Origin: Pseudobythopirellula maris
GTDB taxonomy: Bacteria > Planctomycetota > Planctomycetia > Pirellulales > Lacipirellulaceae
Direction of reading: 5' to 3'
DNA length: 64,000 nt
NCBI RefSeq assembly: GCF_007859945.1
Contig: NZ_SJPQ01000001.1
Span: 1,762,489 to 1,826,488, forward strand
The position numbers and the translations under genes are program-made. Positions within the stretch are counted from its first letter, which is position 1. Each line of letters opens with the position of its first letter. The notes under the pieces are model-generated. The model was not told the DNA's origin and did not search any database. It was given only the letters and a program-made list of their open reading frames with translations. This document shows positions 1-7,604 of this stretch, piece after piece.

Positions 1-80
1 TTGCGCAGGCTCGCCACGACCAGCTCCGAGTCGAGCAGGTTCATCTGGCAGCCGACGGTCTCGATGTAGAGTTTTTTCAT
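1..80 (-). CDS. miaB: MiaB tRNA methylthiotransferase, N-terminal fragment
   Basis: The first 26 codons of a gene that runs off the left edge on the minus strand. The peptide begins MKKLYIETVGCQMNLLDSE, which is the start of the MiaB N-terminal (UPF0004) domain; the cysteine in VGCQMN would be the first ligand of the auxiliary iron-sulfur cluster. MiaB is a radical-SAM enzyme that converts i6A37 of tRNA to ms2i6A37. An in-frame ATG two codons upstream (84-86) is an alternative start, and neither start has a clear Shine-Dalgarno sequence. The radical-SAM and TRAM domains lie outside the window, so another methylthiotransferase (such as RimO or MtaB) is not strictly excluded, but CQMN fits MiaB best. 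Confidence 0.85.
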   Translation of the reverse strand, partial: MKKLYIETVGCQMNLLDSELVVASLR

Positions 81-118
81 GGTCATAAAATAATCAGCCA
101 CTCGCGGGGGGACGTCTC

Positions 119-184
119 AGCCGCCGGCGGGAGTCGGCGGTCGGCGCCACGCGGGATTCATACCGCCGACTCCCGTCGGCGGCT
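119..184. repeat. 23-bp inverted repeat upstream of miaB
   Basis: Arms at 119-141 and 162-184 match over 23 bp with one mismatch and enclose a 20-nt loop. It lies between the 58-residue membrane protein (ends 227) and miaB (starts 80), both on the minus strand. There is no run of T on either side, so it is more likely a dispersed palindromic repeat or an mRNA hairpin than a classical intrinsic terminator. Confidence 0.7.
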
Positions 185-226
185 GGGGCAACACGGCAGC
201 ACAGCACAGCCACGTGGCGGTTGGGC

Positions 227-403
227 TCACGCGGCCTGATCTTTTCTGCGTTGCGCCTCGGCCTCGGCCTTTTCGCGGGCGTCGTCGATCTGCTTTTGGA
301 CCGAGGTAACGATCAAGTCGCGGCGCCGCCGCATCAATTTCATGAGCGTGGAAACGGCCACCAGCACGGCGAAGGCGAACAGCACGATATCGTGGGTACT
401 CAT
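227..403 (-). CDS. 58-residue single-pass membrane protein
   Basis: A short reading frame upstream of miaB on the same strand, starting ATG at 403 and ending TGA at 227. The protein begins MSTHDIVLFAFAVLVAVSTL, a convincing transmembrane helix (about residues 4-24). It is followed by a basic stop-transfer stretch (KLMRRRRD) and a charged, probably coiled-coil tail rich in Lys, Glu and Ala to the end (residues 34-58). This is the layout of a small bitopic membrane protein with a cytoplasmic helical tail. No family was recognised and no function is proposed. The spacing of about 150 bp to miaB includes a palindrome, so co-transcription is possible but not shown. Confidence 0.6.
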   Translation of the reverse strand: MSTHDIVLFAFAVLVAVSTLMKLMRRRRDLIVTSVQKQIDDAREKAEAEAQRRKDQAA

Positions 404-617
404 GCTAGCATGCCTGACGGGGCGTGGGGGGAGCGCGACCCGCTATGGTAGCAAGCCACGGCGGGGCCCCGCGAGGGCAAAACGGGGCCGGCGTCAGCAC
501 ACCATTGTCCGACGACTGTCCGACGACCCTGGGTCGTCGGCTATTTCAGCCCTTATCAACGGCGGTAGCCGACGAGCTTTCAGCCTACGGCTGATCGGAC
601 GGCCCCGCCAAGAAGCA
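404..617. other. Intergenic gap with several short hairpins
   Basis: No gene seen. The gap holds a perfect 10-bp palindrome at 520-540 (CCGACGACCC, one-base loop) and a second 9-bp stem pairing 535-543 with 565-573 (CGTCGGCTA/TAGCCGACG). The two stems overlap and are mutually exclusive. On the minus strand they lie just downstream of the membrane gene that ends at 618, so they may act in transcript-end formation, but no T-tract follows. Confidence 0.5.
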
Positions 618-1001
618 TCACCCCGCGATAAGACGTTGCAACCCAAGCTGCAACGCCAAGATGGTAGTGAAGATCAGCACCGCCCTCACTCCAAACCGGG
701 GAAAATGCCATCCTTCCTCGGGCTTCATAACCGCAAACGACTGAGTGATGGAATGCGCGGCGTAGAACGTAACGAGGGATCGAGAGAACGGATTGACCCA
801 AGCCAAGTCGCCGCTGCGATCGCCGTGCAGGGCCATGCTCAGCCCCGAATGGATCAAGAGGCACCCGAAGAAGAAATGGTTGGCCCTCCAGCGGTGATCG
901 GGCGCCAACATCTTCCATGCGACAAGCCACGCGAGGCCAACCACAAGGTACGGTCCCAAAAGCCATGCCAGACCTGCGACGAATCCCCACGGGTCTTTCA
1001 C
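618..1001 (-). CDS. Small integral membrane protein translationally coupled to fmt
   Basis: A 127-residue hydrophobic protein of unknown function. About four transmembrane helices can be seen (around residues 7-30, 42-57, 72-88 and 104-122), with short charged loops between them. Its ATG overlaps the fmt stop codon in an ATGA arrangement (998-1001), so it is probably translated from the fmt message. An overlapping frame (580-990) on the same strand reads as a basic, low-complexity shadow and was discarded. No family was recognised; the coupling to fmt need not mean a shared function. Confidence 0.7.
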   Translation of the reverse strand: MKDPWGFVAGLAWLLGPYLVVGLAWLVAWKMLAPDHRWRANHFFFGCLLIHSGLSMALHGDRSGDLAWVNPFSRSLVTFYAAHSITQSFAVMKPEEGWHFPRFGVRAVLIFTTILALQLGLQRLIAG

Positions 1002-1948
1002 AAGTCTGTCCTCATTGAATTGCCTGGCTTTATCGCAGCCCCGCGCAGAAAATCCGTCGCCGCCATCCTTCGCTTGCCAGCCGGCTGCACATCGAGCAGC
1101 TCCAACGCCCCTTCACCACAAGCAACGACGAGCCGCTCCTTAGCCTCAAGCACGGTTCCCGGAGCGACGGGGCCCGGCGCCCCTGCCCCTTCGACCACGT
1201 CGACGCGGTCGATCACCAGCCGCAACGGCTCGCCCTTCTCCATCGGCACGAATGTGAACGCCCGCGGCCAGGGGGCCATGCCGCGGATGTGGTTCTTGAT
1301 CTTTTGAGCGCTACGCGACCAATCGACGAGGCCCTGCTCTTTGCTCAGCCGCGGCGCCTTGGTCGCTTGCGATTTGTCTTGCAGCTCCGGCGTCGCCGTG
1401 CCGGCGGCCAGCTCGCCGATGACGCGCAGCACCAGCGGCGCGCCCGCTTCGGACAAACGCTCTTCGAGCTCGCCGGCGGTTTCGTGGGGATCGATCGCCA
1501 GCCGCGACTGGCCGAGCGAGGGCCCGGCGTCGAGGCCCGGCGTCATCTGGATCACCGTGCTGCCCGACTCGGCGTCGCCATTGAGAACGGCCCACTGCAC
1601 CGGCGCCGCGCCGCGGTACTTCGGCAGCAGCGAGCCGTGCAGGTTCACGCCCCCCAGGCGCGTGACGCCGAGCGTGGCGTCTTTGAGGATCTCGCCGTAG
1701 TCGCACACGACCATCAGGTCGGCCTCGTAGCCGCGCAGCCGCTCTTGCGACTCGCTCAGATTGGCGCTCTCGGGCCGCCAGACCGGCAGGCCGAGCTCCT
1801 CGGCGGCCGCGACCATCGGCGGCGCGGGCTCGCGCCGCCGGCCTCGCGGCGGTCGGGCCACTACCACGAGCACCTCGTGCTCGCTCGCCTGGAGGGCGCG
1901 CAAGGTCGGCACGGCGAAGGGGCCGGTTCCCATGACAACGAGTCGCAT
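998..1948 (-). CDS. fmt: Methionyl-tRNA formyltransferase
   Basis: A 316-residue enzyme that formylates Met-tRNAfMet using 10-formyl-tetrahydrofolate, making the initiator tRNA. The N-terminal Rossmann formyltransferase domain (about 1-190) contains the signature SLLPKYRGAAP at about 106-116. The catalytic Asn102 and His104 sit in VNLHGS and Asp140 in GLDAGP, matching Asn106, His108 and Asp144 of the E. coli enzyme. The C-terminal OB-fold domain follows from about 205. The length is normal for the family. The start ATG gives MRLVVMGTGPFAVP. Peptide deformylase, which removes the formyl group, lies 1.6 kb away on the same strand, separated by an oppositely oriented photolyase gene, so the usual def-fmt pair has been split. 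Confidence 0.97.
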   Translation of the reverse strand: MRLVVMGTGPFAVPTLRALQASEHEVLVVVARPPRGRRREPAPPMVAAAEELGLPVWRPESANLSESQERLRGYEADLMVVCDYGEILKDATLGVTRLGGVNLHGSLLPKYRGAAPVQWAVLNGDAESGSTVIQMTPGLDAGPSLGQSRLAIDPHETAGELEERLSEAGAPLVLRVIGELAAGTATPELQDKSQATKAPRLSKEQGLVDWSRSAQKIKNHIRGMAPWPRAFTFVPMEKGEPLRLVIDRVDVVEGAGAPGPVAPGTVLEAKERLVVACGEGALELLDVQPAGKRRMAATDFLRGAAIKPGNSMRTDL

Positions 1949-1995
1949 AACGATTCCCTAGGTGTCGAATTGGCTCGATCCACTATCATGCCTGC

Positions 1996-3492
1996 ATGAG
2001 CCAAGTCCCCGCAATCCGCCTGCGCACCGTCAAAGAGGCCCCGGTCCGCCGCGACGGCGATTGGGTCCTCTACTGGATGACCGCCCAGCGACGCCCGCGG
2101 TACAATTTCGCCCTCCAGCACGCCCTTCATTGGTGCGAGGAGCTCGGCAAGCCGCTCGTAGTGCTCGAGCCCCTCAGGTGCGACTACCCATGGTCGTGCG
2201 AGCGGTTCCACCGGTTTGTAGTCCAAGGGATGGCCGACAACGCCCGGGCGATGGACCGCAAGGGCGTGACGCACTACCCCTACCTCGAGCCCGAGCCGGG
2301 CGCCGGCCGGGGGCTCTTGGCCGCTTGGGCCGAGCGGGCCTGCGTGGTCGTGGGCGACGATTACCCGGCCTACTTCCTGCGGCATCTGCCCCGCGCGGCG
2401 GCGCGACAGATCGACGTGCGGCTCGAAGTGGTCGACTCGAACGGCCTGTTGCCGATGCGGGCGGCCGACAGGACCTTCGCGCGGGCTTACGACCTGCGGC
2501 GGTTCCTGCAGAAGAACTTGCTGGAGCACCTCGCCGAGGCGCCCGAGAGCGACCCGCTCGACGAGACCGAGCCGCCGCGTTCCAAGCCCGTGCCCGATGA
2601 GATCGCCGAGCGCTGGCCGGCGGCCGAGCCGCGGCGTCTGCTCGACGAGAAAGACGGCTTCGCACGATTCCCGTTCGAGAACGAAGTGCCGACGGTCGAA
2701 ACGCTCGGCGGCCACGTCGCCGGCGAGGAGACGCTGCTAGCGTTCGTCGAGGAGAAGCTCGAGGCGTACGGCGACCAACGCAACCAGCCCGAGCGCGACG
2801 CCACCAGTCGGCTGTCGCCCTACCTGCATTTCGGCTGCGTCTCCGCGCACCAAGCGTTCGACGAGATCGCCGACCGCGAGCAGTGGAGCCCCAAGAAGGT
2901 CTCGAGCAAGACGGCCGGCCAACGCGAAGGGTGGTGGGGCATGAGCCCGGCGGCCGAGTCGTTCCTCGACGAGCTGGTGACTTGGCGCGAGCTCGGTTTC
3001 AACATGTGCTCACGCGAGACGCGCCACGACCGCTACGAGTCGCTCCCCGACTGGGCCCAGAAGACCTTGGCCGAGCACGAGGACGACGAGCGCGAGCACG
3101 TCTACACGCTCGAAGAGTTCGAGCGCGGCGCCACGCACGACGACCTCTGGAACGCCGCCCAGGGCCAGCTCGTGCGGGAGGGCTACATCCACAACTACCT
3201 GCGGATGCTGTGGGGCAAGAAGATCTTGCACTGGAGCGAGTCGCCGCGCGCGGCGCTCGACATCATGCTGGAGCTCAACAACAAGTACGCCCTCGACGGC
3301 CGCGACCCGAACTCCTACAGCGGCATCTTCTGGGTCCTGGGCCGCTACGACCGCGCCTGGGGCCCGGAGCGCGAGATCTTCGGCAAGATCCGCTACATGA
3401 CCTGCGACAACACCCGGCGGAAGTGCAGCGTCGATGGCTACATCGACGAGTACGCGCCAAGCGACGGGCAACTCAAACTAGGATTCGATTGA
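1996..3492 (+). CDS. phr: Class II deoxyribodipyrimidine photolyase
   Basis: A 498-residue flavoenzyme predicted to reverse cyclobutane pyrimidine dimers using blue or UVA light. The N-terminal antenna domain begins with LYWMTAQRRPRYNFAL, close to the class II YWM(S/T) motif. The FAD-binding region includes SRLSPYLHFGCVS at about 272-284, and the C-terminal class II block has QGQLVREGYIHNYLRM, WGKKILHW, LDGRDPNSYSG and FGKIRYM. These features separate it from class I photolyases and cryptochromes. Length is typical. It is transcribed on the plus strand between fmt and def, and its stop is 14 bp from the def stop, so the two genes converge. A light-repair enzyme suits a surface-water or photic-zone habitat, which is inference. 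Confidence 0.93.
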   Translation: MSQVPAIRLRTVKEAPVRRDGDWVLYWMTAQRRPRYNFALQHALHWCEELGKPLVVLEPLRCDYPWSCERFHRFVVQGMADNARAMDRKGVTHYPYLEPEPGAGRGLLAAWAERACVVVGDDYPAYFLRHLPRAAARQIDVRLEVVDSNGLLPMRAADRTFARAYDLRRFLQKNLLEHLAEAPESDPLDETEPPRSKPVPDEIAERWPAAEPRRLLDEKDGFARFPFENEVPTVETLGGHVAGEETLLAFVEEKLEAYGDQRNQPERDATSRLSPYLHFGCVSAHQAFDEIADREQWSPKKVSSKTAGQREGWWGMSPAAESFLDELVTWRELGFNMCSRETRHDRYESLPDWAQKTLAEHEDDEREHVYTLEEFERGATHDDLWNAAQGQLVREGYIHNYLRMLWGKKILHWSESPRAALDIMLELNNKYALDGRDPNSYSGIFWVLGRYDRAWGPEREIFGKIRYMTCDNTRRKCSVDGYIDEYAPSDGQLKLGFD

Positions 3493-3505
3493 CCCGGGCG
3501 AGCTG

Positions 3506-4093
3506 TCAGACGCGCGCCGCTTCGAGCTCTGCGATCTTTGCCGCCACCACGGTGTCGGTTGGGGCTTCGCCGCTTTCTTGTTGGCTCTGGAAAGCGATCT
3601 CGAACTCTTCCAAGAGGTCGCGCACCTCAGCCAGCTCGGCCTGTTGCAGCTTGTCGGTGAACAGCACGCCGTCGAGGTGGTCGGTCTCGTGCAGAACGAC
3701 GCGCGCCTCCATGCCTGTGAGCTGCTCGTCGATCTCGTTGCCCTGGAGGTCGTACGCCTGCACGCGGATCTGGGCGTTACGCGTCACGGGCGCCCGCACG
3801 CCGGGCAGGCTCAGACAGCCCTCGTCCATCGCGCTCTGGCCCTTGCCCTGCGAGATCACGGGATTGATGAACACCCGTTCGAGCTCCGGTCGGTCGGGGT
3901 CGCCCTCGACGTTCATCACGAACAGCCGGTACGGCAGGTCGACCTGATTGGCCGCCAGGCCGATGCCCTCGTGCTCGTACATCAGGTCGAACATCTCTTC
4001 GACCCACATCTTGAGCTGGGCGTCGACCCGCGCGAGCGGCTTGGATTTGTGCCGCAGCGTGGGGTGCGGGTAGTGGATCACTTCGAGCGACAA
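3506..4093 (-). CDS. def: Peptide deformylase
   Basis: A metallohydrolase that removes the N-formyl group from new proteins. All three family motifs are present: GIGLAANQ (motif 1), EGCLSLPG (motif 2, metal-binding Cys) and HETDH (motif 3, two metal-binding His and catalytic Glu). I chose the TTG at 4093, which gives MSLEVIHYPHPTLRHKSKPL, the usual planctomycete N-terminus, with GGGAAGG 8 nt upstream. An ATG at 4183 would add 30 residues of low-complexity sequence encoded partly by a GC hairpin (about 4140-4158), so the longer start is unlikely. The predicted protein has 195 residues with a C-terminal extension of about 25 residues after the core fold. Confidence 0.93.
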   Translation of the reverse strand: MSLEVIHYPHPTLRHKSKPLARVDAQLKMWVEEMFDLMYEHEGIGLAANQVDLPYRLFVMNVEGDPDRPELERVFINPVISQGKGQSAMDEGCLSLPGVRAPVTRNAQIRVQAYDLQGNEIDEQLTGMEARVVLHETDHLDGVLFTDKLQQAELAEVRDLLEEFEIAFQSQQESGEAPTDTVVAAKIAELEAARV

Positions 4094-4248
4094 CGTCTTG
4101 GCCTTCCCGGTGCGCGGTTGCTTAGAGGCGGAGCTAGCAGCCCCCGACAAGACGGGGGCCTTTAGGGCAGTATAGGGGGCCACGGCGGCCCGGTCATCCG
4201 CCCATACCGCGTTGGCCGCCGCCCGCAGAAACTGCTAAGAAAGACGGC

Positions 4249-5211
4249 ATGCCCCCGGCCGATCTCGCCCCGCCGAACAACCGCCCCCGCTCGCGGGCCG
4301 GCTTGCCGTCGTGGATCGCCTCGGCCGTGGTCCACGGCCTGCTCCTGCTGCTAGCGGTGTGGCTGCTCAGCGGCGCTCCGCGCGGCGGCGACGAGGCCCC
4401 GCGCGAGGCGGGCATCGTGCTCCGCACCACCAGCAACGAGGCGACGCTGTTCGAGGGCCAGCGCCCCGAGCCGGCCGACTCGCCCTCGGATTCGATCTCG
4501 GAAGAGAGCCAGCAGGCGCTGCTCGACGCCCTGCCGCCGGCCGACACGGCCGGCCTGGCCGAGTTGCTGCCGAGCAAGCAAGAGACGGGCCCCGCGCCGG
4601 CCGCGGCCGCCCAGGCCGCCTCGCTCGCCTCGGGCGGGGCGCCGCGTGGCGGTGTGCTCAAGCCGGGGCAGGCCCGCGTGTCGGTCTTCGGCGTCGAGGG
4701 CGAGGGGAGCCGCTTCGTCTACCTGTTCGACCGCTCGATCAGCATGGCCGGCGCCCCGCTCCGCGCCGCGCAGAACGAGCTCATCCGCAGCCTCGGGCCG
4801 CTCGAATCGATCCACCAGTTCCAGATCATCTTCTTCAACCAGAGCCAGTCGGTCTTCGACCTGTCGGGCGGGCAGAAACGCGTGGCGTTCGCCACCGATC
4901 CCAACAAGCAACTGGCCGCCGACTTCGTCAGCGGCGTCACGGCCAGCGGCGGCACCGACCGCTACGAGGCGCTCACGCTCGCCCTGAGGATGCGGCCCGA
5001 CGCGTTGTTCTTCCTCACCGACGCCGACGACCCGATGACGCCGCGCGAGATGAAGCTCGTCTTGGGGTCGCGTGCGGCCGGCGCCGTGACGATCAACACC
5101 ATCGAGTTCGGCCGCGGCCCGAGCCCCAGGCGGCGCAACTTCCTGGTGGCGCTCGCCGAGGCGACCAGCGGGCAGTACGGCTATGTCGACACGCAGAGGC
5201 TCACCAAGTGA
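4249..5211 (+). CDS. VWA-domain protein with TonB-like N-terminal helix
   Basis: A 320-residue membrane-anchored protein and first gene of the ExbB/ExbD operon. Residues 21-41 form one transmembrane helix that contains Ser25 and His29 in the spacing S-x3-H, the arrangement TonB and TolA use to couple to ExbB-ExbD or TolQ-TolR. A periplasmic low-complexity linker rich in Ala, Pro and Glu follows (about 45-140). Residues about 145-318 form a von Willebrand A domain with a MIDAS motif: Asp161-x-Ser163-x-Ser165, Thr236 in GGTD and Asp258 in LTDADD. The gene overlaps the next one by 4 nt. I infer that it is the energy-transducing partner of the downstream proton channel, in place of TonB. The VWA and helix are visible directly; the coupling is inference. 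Confidence 0.85.
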   Translation: MPPADLAPPNNRPRSRAGLPSWIASAVVHGLLLLLAVWLLSGAPRGGDEAPREAGIVLRTTSNEATLFEGQRPEPADSPSDSISEESQQALLDALPPADTAGLAELLPSKQETGPAPAAAAQAASLASGGAPRGGVLKPGQARVSVFGVEGEGSRFVYLFDRSISMAGAPLRAAQNELIRSLGPLESIHQFQIIFFNQSQSVFDLSGGQKRVAFATDPNKQLAADFVSGVTASGGTDRYEALTLALRMRPDALFFLTDADDPMTPREMKLVLGSRAAGAVTINTIEFGRGPSPRRRNFLVALAEATSGQYGYVDTQRLTK

Positions 5212-6269
5212 TAACAAGCCGTGGCAACACGACGGGCACTAAGACGCGCAGCCAGATAGCTGCGCGTGCTTTCGTCTTAAGCGTCGTGTCTTCGTGGTTC
5301 GTTCTTCCGACAGACGTTCGCGGCGACGAGGTGCTACTCTCCCCCAGCACACCCGGTGGGGCCAAACGGTCGGTCGTCGGTGAGATCCTCGATCTGACGG
5401 GCGAGCGGCTCACGCTGCGGCGCGAGAACGGCGCGGAGCTGCGAGCGCCCGCCGACCGGCTGCTCGACCTCAAGACCGTTTGGGAGGTCAGCTACGAGCG
5501 CAGCCGCGCGGCGATGGTCGTCGGCGAGTGGTCGGCCGCCGACGCGCTGTTGGCCGACGCGGTGCGCAGCGAGAAGCGGCCCTGGGCCAAACGCCGAGTG
5601 GTCGAAGACCTGATCGTGGTGCGCGTCGCGCTCGGCGCGAACGAGTCGGCCGGCGAGCTGTTCCTCGCCCTCGCGGCGAGCGACCCGGCTACGCCCGCCT
5701 GGCGGCTGGCGCCGCTGGCGTGGGAGCCTCCCACCGCCACGACCAGCGGCGGCGTTGGACGCCGAGTCGCCCTCAGGTGGCTCGGCGCGGCGAACGACCC
5801 CGTCGCCCGGCTGCTGGGCGCGAGCTGGCTCTTGGGCGACCGCGCCTCGGCGGCGGCCGAGGCCGAGCTGCTGCGGTTGGCCGAGAGCGACAACCCGCGT
5901 GTGGCGCCGCTCGCCACGGCGCAGCTCTGGCGGCTGCGGACACGCGACGCCCGCCCCGACCAACTCGCGCTGTGGGAAGAGAAGACGCGTGAAACGCCCG
6001 AGCCGGTCCGCGCCGGGCCGTGGCTCGTTGTCTCCCGCGGCCTGCTGGCCGCCGAGCGCTGGGACGAAGCCGCCACGGCGGCATTGCGTCTGCCGGCGTT
6101 CTACGGAGACAATCGCCCGCTGGCGGCGGCCGGGTTGCTCGTCGGCGTGAAGGCGACCGATGCCGCCGGCCACCCCGGCGAGTTGCGGCGGCTTGTCGCG
6201 GAGCTCCAAGAGAACTACCCCGAAACCGCCGCAGCAAAGCAACTGACAAGCCACGAAGCCACCCCTTAA
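5208..6269 (+). CDS. Secreted protein of the VWA-ExbBD operon
   Basis: A predicted 353-residue protein starting at a GTG that overlaps the previous stop (GTGA). The N-terminus gives a basic region, a hydrophobic core (AFVLSVVSSWFVLP) and a possible signal-peptidase site near VRG-DE, so export is likely. Residues about 45-90 look like a small beta domain (GEILDLTGERLTLRRENG), followed by an alanine-rich helical region typical of tetratricopeptide-like repeats. No specific family was recognised. The first 70 nt lie in a palindromic repeat (5226-5290), which means the signal peptide may have been derived from that repeat, or that the true start is further in (GTG at 5329 would remove the signal). 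It precedes exbB by 9 bp, so it is part of the operon. Confidence 0.75.
   Translation: MITSRGNTTGTKTRSQIAARAFVLSVVSSWFVLPTDVRGDEVLLSPSTPGGAKRSVVGEILDLTGERLTLRRENGAELRAPADRLLDLKTVWEVSYERSRAAMVVGEWSAADALLADAVRSEKRPWAKRRVVEDLIVVRVALGANESAGELFLALAASDPATPAWRLAPLAWEPPTATTSGGVGRRVALRWLGAANDPVARLLGASWLLGDRASAAAEAELLRLAESDNPRVAPLATAQLWRLRTRDARPDQLALWEEKTRETPEPVRAGPWLVVSRGLLAAERWDEAATAALRLPAFYGDNRPLAAAGLLVGVKATDAAGHPGELRRLVAELQENYPETAAAKQLTSHEATP
5226..5290. repeat. Interrupted palindrome in the 5' end of a CDS
   Basis: Nested complementary segments: AACACGAC (5226) against GTCGTGT (5283-5289), TAAGACG (5240) against CGTCTTA (5273), and a perfect 8-bp inner stem 5245-5252/5259-5266. The right arm reads like the CTTCGTG-type intergenic repeats of planctomycetes. 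It lies inside the predicted signal-peptide region of the gene at 5208-6269. Confidence 0.6.
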
Positions 6270-6278
6270 ACGATCATC

Positions 6279-6992
6279 GTGCCCCTAGATTCAATGGTTC
6301 CTCCTCTCCCCCTCGCCCAAGCGTCGGACGACGGCCTGCTCGACATCGTGCTGGCCGGCGGGCCGGTCGGCATGGCGATCATGGCGCTCTTGGCGGCGCT
6401 GTCGATGACCGCGCTCGCGCTGGTCGTCGAGCACGCGCTCACCATCCGCCGCGGCGTGCTCGCCCCGCCCGGGGTCGACGACGAGCTGGTCCGCGCGATG
6501 CGCGCGGGCGACCTCGCCGCCGCCGCGCGGGCTTGCGACAGCCAGCCCTGCTTCCTGTCGGCCGTCACCCGCGCCGGGCTGTCGGAGGCCGACGCCGGCT
6601 GGCCCGCCGTGGAGAAAGGGATGGAAGACGCCGCCGGCGACCAGACCGCCCGCCTGCTGCGCAAGATCGAGTACCTCTCGGTGATCGGCAACATCGCCCC
6701 GATGGTCGGCCTCTTGGGCACAGTGGTCGGCATGTTGCTCGCCTTCCGCGAGGTCGCCCAGACCGACGGCGCGGCGACCGCCTCGCAGCTCGCCTCGGGC
6801 ATCTACCAGGCGCTCGTCACCACGGTGGCCGGCCTGCTGGTGGCGATCCCGGCGCTCGGCGCCTTTGCCGTGTTCCGCAACCGGGTGGACGGGCTGGCGT
6901 CGGAAACGGCGCACAGGGCGCTGCAGTTGCTCAAGCCGCTGAAGCGCGGCGGCGTCATGCGGCCGAAAGACCAACAACCTGCGCGGCAATGA
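6279..6992 (+). CDS. exbB: MotA/TolQ/ExbB proton channel family protein
   Basis: A 237-residue inner-membrane protein with the three-helix ExbB/TolQ topology: helix 1 near 28-52, then a cytoplasmic loop, helix 2 around PMVGLLGTVVGMLLAF and helix 3 around ALVTTVAGLLVAIPALGAF. The GLLGTV-GM block and the glycine/alanine-rich third helix are diagnostic. ExbB pentamers form the stator around an ExbD dimer and use the proton gradient to do work in the periplasm. A GTG at 6279 is taken as start; an ATG five codons later is an alternative. It lies 9 bp after the previous gene and 64 bp before exbD. Whether it is closer to ExbB, TolQ or another subgroup cannot be decided by eye. Confidence 0.9.
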   Translation: MPLDSMVPPLPLAQASDDGLLDIVLAGGPVGMAIMALLAALSMTALALVVEHALTIRRGVLAPPGVDDELVRAMRAGDLAAAARACDSQPCFLSAVTRAGLSEADAGWPAVEKGMEDAAGDQTARLLRKIEYLSVIGNIAPMVGLLGTVVGMLLAFREVAQTDGAATASQLASGIYQALVTTVAGLLVAIPALGAFAVFRNRVDGLASETAHRALQLLKPLKRGGVMRPKDQQPARQ

Positions 6993-7056
6993 TTGCAAAT
7001 TTGCAATTTGAAATTTTGCAATACTCCCATTAAGCCCTACTCCCTCGCCACTCGCC

Positions 7057-7479
7057 GTGCGTCTCCCTCACACCCCCACAACGCGATCGCTCAGCATCAG
7101 CATGACGCCGATGATCGACGTCGTGTTCTTGCTGATCATCTTCTTCCTGGTGAGCAGCACGCTGGCCAAGCGGGAGACATTGCTCGACCTCGACCTGCCG
7201 ACCGCCGCAAGCGGCCGCGACAGCCAAGCCGACAGCACGCCGCACGTCACGGTGAACGTCGACGCCAGCGGCGTGGTGCTCCTGGCCGGCTCGCCCGTGC
7301 AGCCGGCCGAGTTGCTCGCGCGCCTCCGGGCGGAGTCGGAGCGGCACGAGGAAGGGATCACCGTGCGGGTGCGATCGGACCGCGCGGCCGACTACGCGTC
7401 GGTCGAGCCGGTGCTCGCCGCCTGCGCCGAGGCGGAGGTTTGGAACGTTGTCTTCGCGGTTTACGAAGACAAACAGTAA
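7057..7479 (+). CDS. exbD: ExbD/TolR family protein, first copy
   Basis: A 140-residue protein with one N-terminal transmembrane helix and a periplasmic domain. The helix carries SMTPMIDVVFLLIIFFLVSS, in which Asp21 corresponds to the proton-carrying Asp25 of E. coli ExbD. Residues about 60-140 form the typical ExbD/TolR periplasmic fold (HVTVNVDASGVVLLAG and a C-terminal beta-alpha unit). The start is a GTG at 7057. It is followed by a strong palindrome and then a second ExbD gene, so the two probably form a heterodimeric or alternative pair within the ExbB channel. Confidence 0.9.
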   Translation: MRLPHTPTTRSLSISMTPMIDVVFLLIIFFLVSSTLAKRETLLDLDLPTAASGRDSQADSTPHVTVNVDASGVVLLAGSPVQPAELLARLRAESERHEEGITVRVRSDRAADYASVEPVLAACAEAEVWNVVFAVYEDKQ

Positions 7480-7483
7480 GTGA

Positions 7484-7561
7484 ATGACCAATCACCAAGC
7501 CTCAATGACCAATTCTTGCGTGCCAAGCTTCCTTGGTCATTGAGGCTTGGTCATTGGTCAT
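7484..7561. repeat. 29-bp inverted repeat between the two exbD genes
   Basis: Arms 7484-7512 and 7533-7561 match with one mismatch over 29 bp around a 20-nt loop. Each arm contains two copies of ATTGGTCAT-like sequence, so it is a repeat within a repeat. It lies inside the operon and starts 5 nt after the first exbD stop; an RNA hairpin of this strength could attenuate or process the message and set the ratio of upstream to downstream products. Confidence 0.85.
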
Positions 7562-7604
7562 CCCCCCCCTATCCCCTCATCCCTAACCCCTAGCCCCTCC
7601 CCGT

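Noticed and set aside
4093-4183. Longer start for peptide deformylase
   Set aside because: The additional 30 residues are low in complexity and partly encoded by a GC hairpin, whereas the TTG at 4093 has a Shine-Dalgarno and gives the usual N-terminus.
4311-5207. N-terminal part of the frame that continues into the gene at 5208
   Set aside because: Overlaps the VWA gene in another frame and is Arg/Pro-rich. The GTG at 5208 explains the downstream gene with a 4-nt overlap.
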